Shown piece by piece: positions 63,626 to 64,000 of a DNA stretch of 64,000 bases; positions within the stretch are counted from its first letter, which is position 1, and each line of letters begins with the position of its first letter. The position numbers and the translations under genes are program-made. The stretch covers positions 1 to 64,000 of the forward strand of contig CAINLR010000074.1 in assembly GCA_903850425.1 (NCBI GenBank). The letters are read 5' to 3'. The notes beneath the pieces were generated by a model. The model ran no database searches, had not been told where the DNA came from, and saw only the letters and a list, made by a program, of their open reading frames with translations. Source of the DNA: an uncultured Verrucomicrobia subdivision 3 bacterium (GTDB lineage Bacteria > Verrucomicrobiota > Verrucomicrobiia > Limisphaerales > UBA11358).

Positions 63626-64000
63626 TTACGGTAGCGGCGGACCGACTTTGATACGGTAATATTGCACCGGCAACGCTCCGATGTTGGTGCTCCAACCAAA
63701 TGGCATTGTCGCTGGATTTGTGACAATCAAAGTATCCCAATTGATCAGATTGGATGAGCCTTGCACCGCATAGTCCGGCCCCACGAGACCGTTCACGCTC
63801 AAGCCCAGTTGACCATTGGCTACCTGCGGCGCTGCCACGATGGGCAACGTGAGCGGGCTGACTAGGACGCTGAAATTCTGCGTGGCGTTCAAGCCCGGCG
63901 AGCCATTATCCGTCACCACCACGCTGAACGGATTGGTGGTGTTGGCTTGCGTCACCAGCGGTCGCCAGTTGATCACTCCGCTGCTGGCATTCACGGTGGC
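63626..64000 (-). CDS. C-terminal part of a secreted protein, cut by the window edge
   Basis: Only the last 124 residues are seen; the gene continues beyond base 64000. The part resembles a cadherin/Ig-type domain (ATVNASSGVINWRPLV, FSVVVTDNGSPGLNATQNFSV), then the shared terminal module (GPDYAVQGSSNLINWDTLIV to VQYYRIKVGPPLP). It is on the same strand as the pectin genes, 21 bases upstream of the CE12-GH28 start, so it is probably part of the same operon. Confidence 0.8.
   Translation of the reverse strand, partial: ATVNASSGVINWRPLVTQANTTNPFSVVVTDNGSPGLNATQNFSVLVSPLTLPIVAAPQVANGQLGLSVNGLVGPDYAVQGSSNLINWDTLIVTNPATMPFGWSTNIGALPVQYYRIKVGPPLP

Overview
The window looks like a chromosomal piece of a Verrucomicrobia bacterium, most likely the soil or freshwater Pedosphaera/Limisphaerales-type lineage. 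This is an inference from gene style, not from a marker gene. The signs are: large secreted proteins built from LamG, immunoglobulin-like and low-complexity beta domains that end in a short (F/Y)(F/Y)R(L/I/V) tail; a prepilin-like protein with a [23 protein letters not shown] helix and a C-terminal H-x9-DG motif; Tat-exported sugar enzymes; a sigma factor with a membrane-anchored extra domain; and many intergenic palindromic repeats. No rRNA, tRNA, CRISPR array or transposase was seen.

Layout. 1-17.4 kb is an exoprotein region, all on the minus strand: two proteins sharing a signal-peptide pattern, a helical protein with a Pro-rich tail, a 1395-residue LamG/Ig protein, a prepilin-like protein and a sedolisin-type exopeptidase. 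17.8-21 kb holds purE, a beta-carbonic anhydrase and glnS. 22.4-28.5 kb (plus strand) holds an MFS carrier, two Tat-exported sugar-related enzymes, a PgsA-like phosphatidyltransferase and two peroxiredoxins. 28.6-34.8 kb is a signalling block: an ECF sigma factor fused to a YfiR-like domain, a frameshifted receiver protein, a BlaI-type repressor with two dyad operators, and a BlaR1-type M56 protease fused to secretin-like modules. 35-38.3 kb has an exported esterase and a prolyl oligopeptidase. 38.6-46.9 kb has dnaX-ybaB-recR, a HAD phosphatase, photolyase, a D-cysteine desulfhydrase-like enzyme and a heparinase II/III-like lyase. 48-54.6 kb has secA, a histidine-kinase dimerisation-domain-only protein, an L,D-transpeptidase, a cytidylate-kinase-like protein and a class IV aminotransferase. 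57.1-64 kb is a pectin-utilisation operon (CE12-GH28 fusion, GH28, hexuronate-type MFS, GH43), with translationally coupled ATGA junctions.

How the genes work together. The pectin operon reads as a pathway: deacetylation and cutting of pectin outside the cytoplasm, uptake of acidic sugars, then trimming by GH43. The sigma/BlaI/M56 block looks like a cell-envelope sensing unit in which the normal sensor parts are replaced by unusual fused domains.

Most unusual signals: the two fusions in the signalling block; palindromic repeats lying in frame inside four genes (MFS, M56 protease, dnaX, photolyase); two unrelated 21-bp tandem arrays; and a DnaX without the usual zinc-module cysteines. All calls come from reading the sequence; no database search was run.
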